Source: Chthoniobacterales bacterium
Lineage (GTDB): Bacteria; Verrucomicrobiota; Verrucomicrobiae; Chthoniobacterales; UBA10450
Reading direction: 5' to 3'
Assembly (NCBI GenBank): GCA_003244125.1
Contig: QHBL01000274.1
Span: forward strand, 1,179 to 8,977
DNA length: 7,799 nucleotides
Shown: positions 1 through 6,190 of the stretch, piece after piece
Layout of the letters: each line of letters begins with the position of its first letter
Position numbering within the stretch: position 1 is the first letter of the stretch
Made by a program: the position numbers and the translations under genes
The notes under the pieces: model-generated
What the model saw: only the letters and a program-made list of their open reading frames with translations
The model's database searches: none
Told to the model about the DNA's origin: nothing

Positions 1-1421
1 GAGTCGTTCGCCCCGCTGGAGGTGACGGGCAGGCCAAAGGCAGCCGTATCCAAAGCAAGGTTATCGCCGGAGTCGCCAGTGGAAACGTTTTGCGAGATAC
101 CCATCGCGGCCGCGAGCTTGGCCAGACGGTTCTCAAGATTGAGCTCGGAAGGCGCATATTCCACCAGCACGATCTCGGGAATCCCGAAGCTATTCGAGAT
201 AACGCTGCCAAGTTGGTTATCGATCGCATACTGGTTAGCTGCATCGAGATTGGTGAAGCTATTATCAGCTGCCACCACGAGAATGATCTTGGCGCCCGGC
301 GCGACTGCGTGCGCCCATTCCACATCGAGGGTGGTCTCGTACTGCCAGTTACCGGTGATGCAACCGTTCTTAGGTCCGCAGTGAGTGGGACCAGTCGGCT
401 TAATGATCTCGAAGTTCGCATCCGGACCGGTCGTCTTCAGAGGAGGCAGGCCGTTCAATTGGGAGAATAGATTAGCGTCAGCCAGGATGGTATTCGAGCC
501 AAAGGCATCGACAATCACGATAGTCTGGCCGCTGCCATCGAGGCCGCTCTTAATCAGCGGCTTCAACCCGTAGGCTGTCTGTATCTCGTTAGCGTCGTAG
601 CCGCACGGAGGAAGGTTGGGCGGCTGGGCCTCAGCCACATCGGCTCCGTAGCGATAGCCGGTATAAGTTGCCTTCGGCAGACCACCGTTCGTCGTGAAAG
701 TCTTGGTCTGCACTCCGCGGAGACAATCCGCGCTAAAAAACAGGCCATCAGCTCCGGCCGAGTTCGGTGAAACGCCATCGTAGGCGAGGAGAGTATCAGG
801 GTTCTTGGAAGGAGTGACGTTCGCCCTGTAGCTACCGACGTCGCTCAGACCTTGCACCGCCTCCACCATTGCACTCGTCGGTCCAGAAATCGTAGCTTGC
901 GACGCAGCGACACGATGGACTTCTCCATTGACCATCACGCGGTTGATCTGCGTGTTGAAGGCCCGCTGCGCGTCACCCACCTGACCTTCTGCGCGCACGA
1001 AGTGGTGGTTAGGGTCAATCGCAACCACTTTGAGGTTATTGCTCGCGAGAAAATCCCGCACCGTCGCGGCATCCTGCGCGGTGGGAGCAAACTGCGATTT
1101 ATACTGTGCCGGCGTGAGCCAGTGATGATAATTCGGCGAGCTCTTATCGTACATGTCCTTCACCATGGCATCGAGAGCGGCTTCGTTGTGCAGCTTCAGC
1201 CAGACGGTCACCCCGATCGGCGCAAACTGGTTCTCAGCTCCGAGATTTACTCGGGGGTTACTGGTTGTGCCATGCACCGGCACGGCGAACGCTCCATATA
1301 AAGACACCATTGCCGCTGCAAGTAACGCCACCGCGCTTACCCGCGTGAATGCCCTGGACTTCACCATCCTCGCACTCGCCGCCCCACTCCTCCGAATCAC
1401 ACGAAACAATCTGATGCTCAT
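1..1421 (-). CDS. S53 family (sedolisin/kumamolisin-like) serine-carboxyl peptidase precursor, partial (3' end outside window)
   Basis: A frame read by hand stays open from the ATG at 1421 to the left edge, giving 473 residues with no stop. Residues 1-45 look like a long secretion signal: a basic stretch (RLFRVIRR, KSRAFTR) followed by the hydrophobic VSAVALLAAAMVSLYGAFA. Residues about 60-200 match the pro-kumamolisin activation domain, with the hallmark SPNYHHWLTPAQY at 95-107. The peptidase domain begins near 275 (CGYDANEIQTAYGL). E362 and D366 in YETTLDVEWAHAVAPGAK fit the S53 catalytic Glu and Asp, and D450 in STGDSGD fits the oxyanion Asp. The catalytic Ser (GTS motif) would lie beyond the window, so activity cannot be confirmed. 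Family members are exported, self-cleave the prodomain and digest proteins, usually at acid pH. The start is supported by AAGGAAAA (1426-1433) just upstream. Confidence 0.92.
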   Translation of the reverse strand, partial: MSIRLFRVIRRSGAASARMVKSRAFTRVSAVALLAAAMVSLYGAFAVPVHGTTSNPRVNLGAENQFAPIGVTVWLKLHNEAALDAMVKDMYDKSSPNYHHWLTPAQYKSQFAPTAQDAATVRDFLASNNLKVVAIDPNHHFVRAEGQVGDAQRAFNTQINRVMVNGEVHRVAASQATISGPTSAMVEAVQGLSDVGSYRANVTPSKNPDTLLAYDGVSPNSAGADGLFFSADCLRGVQTKTFTTNGGLPKATYTGYRYGADVAEAQPPNLPPCGYDANEIQTAYGLKPLIKSGLDGSGQTIVIVDAFGSNTILADANLFSQLNGLPPLKTTGPDANFEIIKPTGPTHCGPKNGCITGNWQYETTLDVEWAHAVAPGAKIILVVAADNSFTNLDAANQYAIDNQLGSVISNSFGIPEIVLVEYAPSELNLENRLAKLAAAMGISQNVSTGDSGDNLALDTAAFGLPVTSSGAND

Positions 1422-1522
1422 AATATTTTCCTTTCCCTTTTTGAAGCGTCGGGAAGTCGTTTCAGCGCAGAAGCCCTGCACCTGTGCCGGAGAACGCCGC
1501 CCACCGAGCTTTCCGCACTGAG

Positions 1523-1549
1523 CGTTTAGATTAGCCGCACTAATGTCAA
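1523..1549 (-). promoter_or_regulatory. Candidate promoter for the S53 peptidase
   Basis: On the minus strand a perfect TTGACA lies at 1549-1544. The best -10-like hexamer is TAAACG at 1528-1523, after a short 15-base spacer. It matches only three of six consensus bases, so the assignment rests mainly on the -35 element and its position about 100 bases upstream of the start codon. Confidence 0.3.
1530..1544. promoter_or_regulatory. Small dyad inside the candidate S53 promoter (possible operator)
   Basis: ATTAG at 1530-1534 and CTAAT at 1540-1544 form a perfect inverted repeat around a 5-base centre (CCGCA). The dyad fills the spacer between the candidate -35 and -10 elements, a place where a repressor could block transcription. 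A 5-base arm is short and may be chance. Confidence 0.22.
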
Positions 1550-1745
1550 CACTATTTCGCGTTCCTCTCTCCATTCTGAGAGCCAGCGGCCACCGGCCAC
1601 GAGAGAGGCTGCCGCTTTATTGGGCGAACATCATCTGATATTTGGCCGGATTCGCCGCCGTGTCTCCGGTGAGAATGAAGCAGAGGACGCCGGAATCGGA
1701 GCAATCGAAGGCAGGTTTTCAACCATTTACCGGATTCACTAGCTC

Positions 1746-2711
1746 ATGTCTGACTATATTTCTCACGATCACGAACACGACGGGATCGACCGCCGCGGCT
1801 TCCTCCAATGCATGGCCTGGGCTGGCACTGGTCTCTTATGGACAGTTAGCGGAGGCGTTCTTGCATCAAAGACCCTCGCGCAGATTGCCAAAGCCGGCTC
1901 GCCCTTATCTACCGCCACCGATCCAAGCTTTCTCCAGATCAGCGATAGTCATATCGGCTTCAGCAAGGAGGCGAACAAAGACGTGACCGAGACGTTCAAG
2001 CTAGCTCTCGACCGCATCAATGCGATGGCTGCTCCGCCCGCTTTCCTTATTCATACCGGAGACATCACCCAGCTCTCCAAGCCTGAGGAGTTCGACACGT
2101 TCGATGAAGTTCTCAAAAGCTGCCGGACCAGGGATGTCTTCTACGTGCCTGGCGAGCATGATGTGCTTAATGACGGCGGAAAGCTGTATCGCGACCGTTA
2201 TCTAAAGAGTGCCGAAGGTAAGGGCGCAGGCTGGTATAGCTTCAATAAGAACGGCGTCCATTTCATTGCCGTGGTCAACGTCCTCAATCTCCAGGCAGGC
2301 GGGTTGGGACAGCTCGGAGACGAGCAGCTCGAATGGCTCGAAGCCGATGTGAAAAGTCTTGGCGCCGATACCCCGATCGTCGTCTTCGCCCATATCCCTT
2401 TATGGACAATCTATCCGCAATGGGGCTGGGGAACAAGTGATAGCGAACGTGCGCTGGGCTACCTGAAACGCTTTGGCTCAGTAACTGTCCTCAACGGTCA
2501 CATTCATCAAGTGCTCCAGAAGGTGGAAGGCAACATTACTTTCCACACTGCAATGTCGACCGCCTTCCCCCAACGCGCGCCGGGAACTGCGGCGTCGCCG
2601 GGTCCCATGAAGGTGCCAGCTGAAAAGCTGCGCAGCATGCTAGGCCTGACCAGCGTCCAGTATAAGCAGAAAAAAAGTAACCTTGCCGTCGTCGATTCCA
2701 CTCTCAGCTAA
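1746..2711 (+). CDS. Tat-exported calcineurin-like metallophosphoesterase
   Basis: This 321-residue protein has a twin-arginine signal: DRRGFL at 15-20, followed by the hydrophobic MAWAGTGLLWTVSGGVLA. It should be folded in the cytoplasm and exported. The metal-site motifs of calcineurin-like phosphoesterases follow in order: D67 and H69 in SDSHIG, D106 in HTGDITQ, GEHD at 136-139, H216 in FAHIP, and H252/H254 in NGHIH. Family members hydrolyse phosphomono- or diesters with a two-metal centre; the substrate here is not evident. The third motif has Glu where GNHD has a metal-binding Asn. An in-frame stop at 1740-1742 lies just before the ATG at 1746, so this is the first available ATG; no strong ribosome binding site precedes it. 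The cupredoxin gene starts 13 bases after its stop, suggesting co-transcription. Its overall layout resembles CpdA/Icc-type enzymes, but I would not assign that name. Confidence 0.9.
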   Translation: MSDYISHDHEHDGIDRRGFLQCMAWAGTGLLWTVSGGVLASKTLAQIAKAGSPLSTATDPSFLQISDSHIGFSKEANKDVTETFKLALDRINAMAAPPAFLIHTGDITQLSKPEEFDTFDEVLKSCRTRDVFYVPGEHDVLNDGGKLYRDRYLKSAEGKGAGWYSFNKNGVHFIAVVNVLNLQAGGLGQLGDEQLEWLEADVKSLGADTPIVVFAHIPLWTIYPQWGWGTSDSERALGYLKRFGSVTVLNGHIHQVLQKVEGNITFHTAMSTAFPQRAPGTAASPGPMKVPAEKLRSMLGLTSVQYKQKKSNLAVVDSTLS

Positions 2712-2724
2712 ACCAACTCATACT

Positions 2725-3564
2725 ATGACTAGACTTACTTCCAAATATAAGATGCTCGCCCTCTTGTGCGGCATCAACTTCCTTAATTTGCCTTTCATCG
2801 TCGTCGCTGGCGAGATGAAGGACGTCAACGGCATGACTTCACCAAACAAGATAGAAATCAAGGATTTCGCCTTCTATCCGCAGACATTAACCGTGAAGTC
2901 GGGAGAGAAAGTGACCTGGATTAATCGGGATGAAGAACCGCACACCGTGGTGAGCGTGGAGAAGCGGTTCAAGAAATCGACCGCGCTAGATACTGACCAG
3001 GAATTCACGATCACCGCAGGCGCTCCCGGCACTTACACCTACTTTTGTTCCGTTCACCCGAAGATGACCTTTCCGATCGCGCTTTTTATTGCCAGCGTTG
3101 TCTTCGAAGTCCTGGCGGGCTGGCGCAAGCAGCCGCTTCTGGCATCGGTCGCGTACTACAATCTGGTCGGCGCGGCACTGACCATCCCGCTCGCGCTCGC
3201 CACCGGGTTGGGAGCCTGGCGGTGGCAGCTTGGAAGGCGCTACCCTGAAGGGGAACTTGCAGCTACATCTCATCTCCGGTCTCACCTCCGCGGCGCTGAT
3301 CTTCCTTCTTTGCTGGATGCGATCGCGCCTCCGGTCCAGGAACATGACGCCGGGGGTGGCTTACACTCCCGTGACATTGTTCGCGTTAATGACGATCACC
3401 CTCACTGGTCATTTGGGTGGAATCCTCAGCGGCGTCGAGACGCCTTAAACCTGGGCGGGAATGTCCAAGTCCCGCAAATGACTGTCAACTGCGGTCGTTT
3501 TAGCATGCCGCGGATGTTGAGAACGGCGAGTCCAATCTGCAAAACGATGAGCGCCCAGGCATGA
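2725..3564 (+). CDS. Exported cupredoxin fused in frame to a DUF2231-type membrane domain (unbroken frame; C-terminus probably out of frame)
   Basis: From the ATG at 2725 the first 28 residues form a signal peptide (LALLCGINFLNLPFIVVA, likely cut after A28). Residues 41-115 are a plastocyanin/azurin-like copper domain: KIEIKDFAFYPQTLTVKSG, then H73 in EPHTVV, and C108, H111 and M114 in YFCSVHPKM. These are the four expected type 1 copper ligands. Most cupredoxins then finish with a G-x-V-x-V strand. Here the frame instead continues as FPIALFIASVVFEVLAG, the start of a DUF2231 membrane domain. Two hydrophobic helices follow (about 116-134 and 142-168). After about residue 168 the frame turns polar and Arg/His-rich to the stop at 3562-3564, while the expected DUF2231 continuation appears in the next frame. 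An upstream TTG at 2683 would start inside the phosphoesterase gene and spoil the signal peptide, so I reject it. No clear ribosome binding site precedes 2725. Confidence 0.7.
   Translation: MTRLTSKYKMLALLCGINFLNLPFIVVAGEMKDVNGMTSPNKIEIKDFAFYPQTLTVKSGEKVTWINRDEEPHTVVSVEKRFKKSTALDTDQEFTITAGAPGTYTYFCSVHPKMTFPIALFIASVVFEVLAGWRKQPLLASVAYYNLVGAALTIPLALATGLGAWRWQLGRRYPEGELAATSHLRSHLRGADLPSLLDAIAPPVQEHDAGGGLHSRDIVRVNDDHPHWSFGWNPQRRRDALNLGGNVQVPQMTVNCGRFSMPRMLRTASPICKTMSAQA
3055..3448 (+). pseudogene. DUF2231 membrane domain interrupted by a one-base frameshift near 3229
   Basis: The DUF2231 pattern begins with HPKMTFPIAL at 3055-3084 and proceeds through AYYNLVGAALTIPLALATGL to GAWRWQ (ending 3228) in the cupredoxin frame. 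From TTG at 3230, one base on, the next frame reads LEGATLKGNLQLHLISGL, a helix SAALIFLLCWM, then TPVTLFALMTITLTGHLGG and a TAA at 3446-3448. Skipping the C at 3229 gives a continuous WRWQLEGATLKGNLQLHL, as expected for this domain with its LHL and GHLGG histidine motifs. The intact domain would have four membrane helices. Its function is not established. Either the gene carries a disabling insertion or the base is a sequencing error. Ending at 3448 also limits overlap with the opposing gene to 23 bases. Confidence 0.68.
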
Positions 3565-3716
3565 TCGTGGTAGCCCCAGCCGATCCAGAGGAGGTTGCTG
3601 AGGAGGAATATCCAAAAGCCGCATTGCCGGCGCAGACGTGACTGTGCGGCCACGAGCCAGGACGAGAGTAAAGTCGCAGCCATGGCTGGCCACTGCAGGT
3701 GCTCCAACCATTTCAC
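3426..3716 (-). CDS. Small three-helix membrane protein, function unknown
   Basis: This 96-residue protein has three hydrophobic segments, at about 7-25 (LQWPAMAATLLSSWLVAAQ), 33-49 (GFWIFLLSNLLWIGWGY) and 53-70 (AWALIVLQIGLAVLNIRG). The aromatic-rich pattern, with QWPAM near the start and LNIRG ending the third helix, resembles a family of roughly 75-residue bacterial membrane proteins of unknown role that I recall from memory. The last 20 or so residues after LKR look like a tail beyond the usual end. The start is GTG at 3716 (GTG AAA TGG); no strong ribosome binding site is visible, but a good promoter lies 58-86 bases upstream. Its 3' end converges on and overlaps the end of the DUF2231 frame by 23 bases. 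Confidence 0.72.
   Translation of the reverse strand: MKWLEHLQWPAMAATLLSSWLVAAQSRLRRQCGFWIFLLSNLLWIGWGYHDHAWALIVLQIGLAVLNIRGMLKRPQLTVICGTWTFPPRFKASRRR
3455..3475. terminator. Weak hairpin just after the DUF2231 stop
   Basis: GCGGGA at 3455-3460 pairs with TCCCGC at 3470-3475 around a 9-base loop, starting 6 bases after the TAA at 3448. It could end plus-strand transcription, but there is no T-run after it and it lies inside the tail of the opposing gene. Confidence 0.2.
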
Positions 3717-3773
3717 GACGAACTAACGTGGCGCGGGGCCGCGGTGGATACCATGCACGCAAACAGCTAGTTG

Positions 3774-3802
3774 TGTATAGTAAGTTCCTGCGCGCTTGCC
3801 AA
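3774..3802 (-). promoter_or_regulatory. Sigma70-like promoter for the small membrane protein
   Basis: On the minus strand TTGGCA (3802-3797, five of six consensus bases) is followed by exactly 17 bases and then TATACA (3779-3774, four of six). Transcription would start near 3767, leaving a leader of about 50 bases before the GTG at 3716. The element lies in the 145-base gap between this gene and the divergent glycosyltransferase, so a plus-strand promoter must share this space. Confidence 0.48.
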
Positions 3803-3861
3803 AGGAACGGACAATCTGTAGCTCTTCTTTTGAACAAGCTAACGCAAGATCACCACTCTCG

Positions 3862-4614
3862 ATGTTAGAAGGTCAGAAAATCGTTATCGTCATGCCTGCC
3901 TATAATGCGGCCCAGACCCTCCGGCAGACCTATGAAGAAGTCATCGCGCACGAGATCGTGGATGAGATCATTCTGGTGGATGATGCCAGCCGCGATGAGA
4001 CAGCGGCAATCGCCCGCACGCTGCCCCGGGTGCGAGTAGAAGTGCATCCGGAGAACCGCGGCTATGGTGGCAACCAGAAAACCTGCTACCGGCTGGCACT
4101 CGATGCCGGTGCGGACGTAGTTATCATGCTGCACCCCGACTATCAGTATACGCCGAAGTTAATTCCGGTGATGGCTTCCATGGTAGTGAGCGGATTGTAT
4201 CCCTGCGTGCTTGGCTCACGCATCCTTGGCGGCGGAGCTTTACGGGGTGGAATGCCATGGTGGAAGTATGTATCCAACCGCGCTCTTACTTTGACAGAGA
4301 ACCTTTTATTAAGCGCCAAGCTCTCTGAGTATCACACCGGCTATCGCGCCTTTTCCCGGCGACTGCTGGAGAGATTGCCGCTGGAGAAAAACTCGGACGA
4401 TTTCGTCTTCGACAATCAAATGCTGGCCCAAATCATCTGGCTTGGTTATCCCATAGGTGAGATCACGTGTCCGGCCAAGTATATGCCCGAAGCTTCTTCG
4501 ATTAACTTTGGACGCAGTGTTCGCTACGGCTTTGGATGTGTCGCGACTGGATTGCAGTTCGCGATTGCCCGATTTAATGGCGGTGGCGCTATCTTCCCAA
4601 GAGTACCGAGTTAG
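3862..4614 (+). CDS. Family 2 glycosyltransferase (DPM1/polyprenyl-phosphate sugar synthase-like)
   Basis: From the ATG at 3862 this is a 250-residue GT2 enzyme. It opens with KIVIVMPAYNAAQTL (6-20), the standard GT-A N-terminus, followed by ILVDDASRDET (37-47) for nucleotide-sugar binding and NRGYGGNQKT (65-74). HPD at 91-93, in IMLHPDYQY, occupies the position of the metal-binding DxD. SRILGG (119-124) and YHTGYRAFSR (147-156) fit the acceptor/catalytic half. There is no membrane helix at the C-terminus, so it should be cytosolic or peripheral. Such enzymes transfer a sugar from an NDP donor to a lipid phosphate or glycan; donor and acceptor are not readable. A TTG at 3796 would add 22 residues lacking family character, so I prefer the ATG, although neither start has a clear ribosome binding site. 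It ends 6 bases from the convergent sulfotransferase stop. Confidence 0.88.
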   Translation: MLEGQKIVIVMPAYNAAQTLRQTYEEVIAHEIVDEIILVDDASRDETAAIARTLPRVRVEVHPENRGYGGNQKTCYRLALDAGADVVIMLHPDYQYTPKLIPVMASMVVSGLYPCVLGSRILGGGALRGGMPWWKYVSNRALTLTENLLLSAKLSEYHTGYRAFSRRLLERLPLEKNSDDFVFDNQMLAQIIWLGYPIGEITCPAKYMPEASSINFGRSVRYGFGCVATGLQFAIARFNGGGAIFPRVPS

Positions 4615-4620
4615 TCACGC

Positions 4621-5382
4621 TTATCGCCAGTTAGAGCAGTCCCAGTTCAAGAGCTGCTCGAGGCGGGCGATATCATCTCGAAGGAGTTCATGCACAGCGA
4701 CACGCTCTCCGGCACGAATCCTTCGCTTATAGGCAATATCGTGTGCTTCGATGGGACGGAATCCAACCGGACTAAGACCGAGAAATCGAAATACCTTCTC
4801 GACTACCTCAGGTTGATGGGCACGGAACTCTTCGTATTTCAGGATGAGAAGCTGGCGGGGCGGGAAAAGGTGGAGCGCGCGCGAGAGCTGCACACCGTAG
4901 CGTCCACGGTCGACGTAGGCGAACTTGCGGCGTTGCTCTGGATCAAGCTGGGTTAGCCGGTTCGGTTCGGCAGAAATGGCGTCGAGAAAGTCGAGCGGCT
5001 CGATCCCGCGAACGCGTTGCATGTTCCACTGGGAAAAGGCGCGATCGATTGGGTTGCGCAGCAGAATGATGAGCTTGATTGCGGGATTGTAGTCGCGGAT
5101 ACGCGGGAGTGCTGGCGGCGAGTAGAGGTAGTTAGGCGTGTTCTCTCCAGCGATGCTGCCGGCAGGCGCGGGCGGAAACATTTCGTGCAGCCGGTAGTAG
5201 CTAACGACGGTGCTGCCGGTGAAGAACGCGTCGTTATCGAAAAAATGCAGTTCTTTCCTAACCGGCAGTGCAATGCGTGGATCGCGTTTAAGGTAGTAGT
5301 TCAGCGCGGTGGTTCCTGATTTTTGAGCGCCAGCGACGATGAAATCGAGGCGCTCGACCGGTCGCCTGCCTAAGCCGAACAT
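4621..5382 (-). CDS. PAPS-dependent sulfotransferase (heparan N-sulfotransferase-like domain)
   Basis: This 253-residue protein has the layout of a soluble sulfotransferase. The 5'-phosphosulfate loop is FIVAGAQKSGTTAL (14-27), with K21 and the following SGTT binding PAPS. KELHFFD (43-49) matches the KE-x-HFF motif, whose Glu (E44) acts as catalytic base in N-sulfotransferases. The 3'-phosphate site is LLRNPIDRAFSQW (107-119), including R109 and S117. GRYGVQL (160-166) fits the late conserved RG-x-Y motif. Enzymes of this type move sulfate from PAPS to a hydroxyl or amine of a glycan, lipid or small molecule. There is no signal peptide or membrane helix, so it should act in the cytoplasm. The ATG at 5382 lies 4 bases after the importer ATPase stop, so it is probably the last gene of that operon. 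I see no strong ribosome binding site of its own, which fits translational coupling. Confidence 0.9.
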   Translation of the reverse strand: MFGLGRRPVERLDFIVAGAQKSGTTALNYYLKRDPRIALPVRKELHFFDNDAFFTGSTVVSYYRLHEMFPPAPAGSIAGENTPNYLYSPPALPRIRDYNPAIKLIILLRNPIDRAFSQWNMQRVRGIEPLDFLDAISAEPNRLTQLDPEQRRKFAYVDRGRYGVQLSRALHLFPPRQLLILKYEEFRAHQPEVVEKVFRFLGLSPVGFRPIEAHDIAYKRRIRAGERVAVHELLRDDIARLEQLLNWDCSNWR

Positions 5383-5386
5383 CGAG

Positions 5387-6190
5387 CTAACGAGCCTCGG
5401 TAACCGCGCTCAGCTTCTCCGGACACGCGTTTCCCGCGAAGTGCAGCAGCTCGAGAATCTCGGCCCGCAATTGTAGAAACTCGGAACTGCTGCGATCGCG
5501 CGGGCGAGCGAGCGCAACGGGAATCGTTTGATCGATCCGACCCGGGCGCGGAGTTATGATGACGATGCGGTCACTCATGTAAATGGCTTCGTCGATGTCG
5601 TGGGTCACGAGCAGGCTGGTGGTGCGGCGCGCCTGCCAGAGTCGCAGCACTTCGTCCTGCATGCGCATGCGGGTGAAGGCATCGAGTGCGCCGAGTGGTT
5701 CATCGAGGAGAAGAACCTTGGGATGATTGATAAGAGCGCGGGCCAGGGCGACGCGTTGGGCCATTCCTCCGGAGAGATGGTGCGGGTAGGCATTGGCGAA
5801 AGTCTCGAGGCCTACGAGGCGCATGAAGTTATCGACTTCAGCGCGCTGCTGTTTAAGCACGCCGCGCGCGACGAGACCGGCTTCGATGTTGCGGCGAACG
5901 GTCAACCAGGGGAACAAGCTCGGATCCTGGAAGACCAAACCGCGCTGCGCACTCGCGCCTGTGATTGGCTCAGGACCGACGAGCAGCTCACCGGAGTCCG
6001 GCGCGTCCAGTCCGGCGATCAGACGCAGCAAAGTCGATTTGCCGCAGCCGCTCGGGCCGATGAGTGAGACGAGCTCGCCGGCGTTCAAGGAAATCGTGAT
6101 CGCTTCCAGAGCCAGGCACCGTGTGTTGGAATCATCGGGCGCGGGGAAACTTTTCGTCACTCCACGCAGCCGAAGCGATGCGCCTACCAC
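5387..6190 (-). CDS. ABC transporter ATP-binding protein, NitT/TauT/SsuB type
   Basis: This 267-residue ATPase has every expected motif: Walker A GPSGCGKST (45-53), the Q-loop at Q88 in VFQDPSLFPWLTV, the signature LSGGMAQRVALARAL (139-153), Walker B VLLLDEP (159-165) with catalytic E164, the D-loop ALD, and the switch H197 in LLVTHDIDEA. FQDPSLFPW with THDIDEA is typical of the nitrate/sulfonate/taurine importer ATPases. It powers import through the permease encoded just upstream. The start is GTG at 6190, preceded by AAAGGA with an 8-base spacing. The GTG overlaps the permease stop by 7 bases (GTGGTAG), indicating translational coupling. Which of nitrate, sulfonate, taurine, cyanate or a pyrimidine precursor is moved cannot be told from the ATPase. 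Confidence 0.95.
   Translation of the reverse strand: MVGASLRLRGVTKSFPAPDDSNTRCLALEAITISLNAGELVSLIGPSGCGKSTLLRLIAGLDAPDSGELLVGPEPITGASAQRGLVFQDPSLFPWLTVRRNIEAGLVARGVLKQQRAEVDNFMRLVGLETFANAYPHHLSGGMAQRVALARALINHPKVLLLDEPLGALDAFTRMRMQDEVLRLWQARRTTSLLVTHDIDEAIYMSDRIVIITPRPGRIDQTIPVALARPRDRSSSEFLQLRAEILELLHFAGNACPEKLSAVTEAR

Larger units (their letters stand above)
1422..1745. other. Intergenic region between divergent genes (S53 peptidase and metallophosphoesterase)
   Basis: These 324 bases carry no convincing gene. On the minus strand they hold the S53 ribosome binding site, a candidate -35 element and a small dyad (listed separately). On the plus strand they must hold the metallophosphoesterase leader, but I see no clear sigma70 promoter for it. 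Two weak hairpins are visible: CTCTC/GAGAG at 1567-1571 and 1578-1582, and AGCGGC/GCCGCT at 1585-1590 and 1611-1616. The second has a 20-base loop and is followed by TTTAT. Both are short enough to be chance. Confidence 0.6.

Noticed and set aside
852..1301. A 149-codon plus-strand open frame
   Set aside because: It is antisense to the S53 peptidase, whose frame is open throughout with clear domain motifs. The plus-strand product is His/Arg-rich with no recognisable domain.
1585..1616. AGCGGC/GCCGCT inverted repeat followed by TTTAT as a terminator
   Set aside because: It has a six-base stem with a 20-base loop and no upstream plus-strand gene that it would terminate.
2683..2724. An upstream TTG start for the cupredoxin gene
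   Set aside because: It lies inside the phosphoesterase coding end and adds 14 polar residues ahead of an otherwise good signal peptide starting at the ATG at 2725.
3776..3781. TATAGT on the plus strand as a -10 for the glycosyltransferase
   Set aside because: The hexamer matches well, but no acceptable -35 lies 16-18 bases upstream. The same bases are better explained by the minus-strand TTGGCA-17-TATACA promoter.
3445..3837. A 130-codon minus-strand open frame
   Set aside because: It overlaps the small membrane protein in another frame, is Arg-rich without helices or motifs, and its start lies upstream of the candidate promoter.
5528..6067. A 179-codon plus-strand open frame
   Set aside because: It is antisense to the ABC ATPase, which has every catalytic motif. 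High GC content makes long antisense frames common here.
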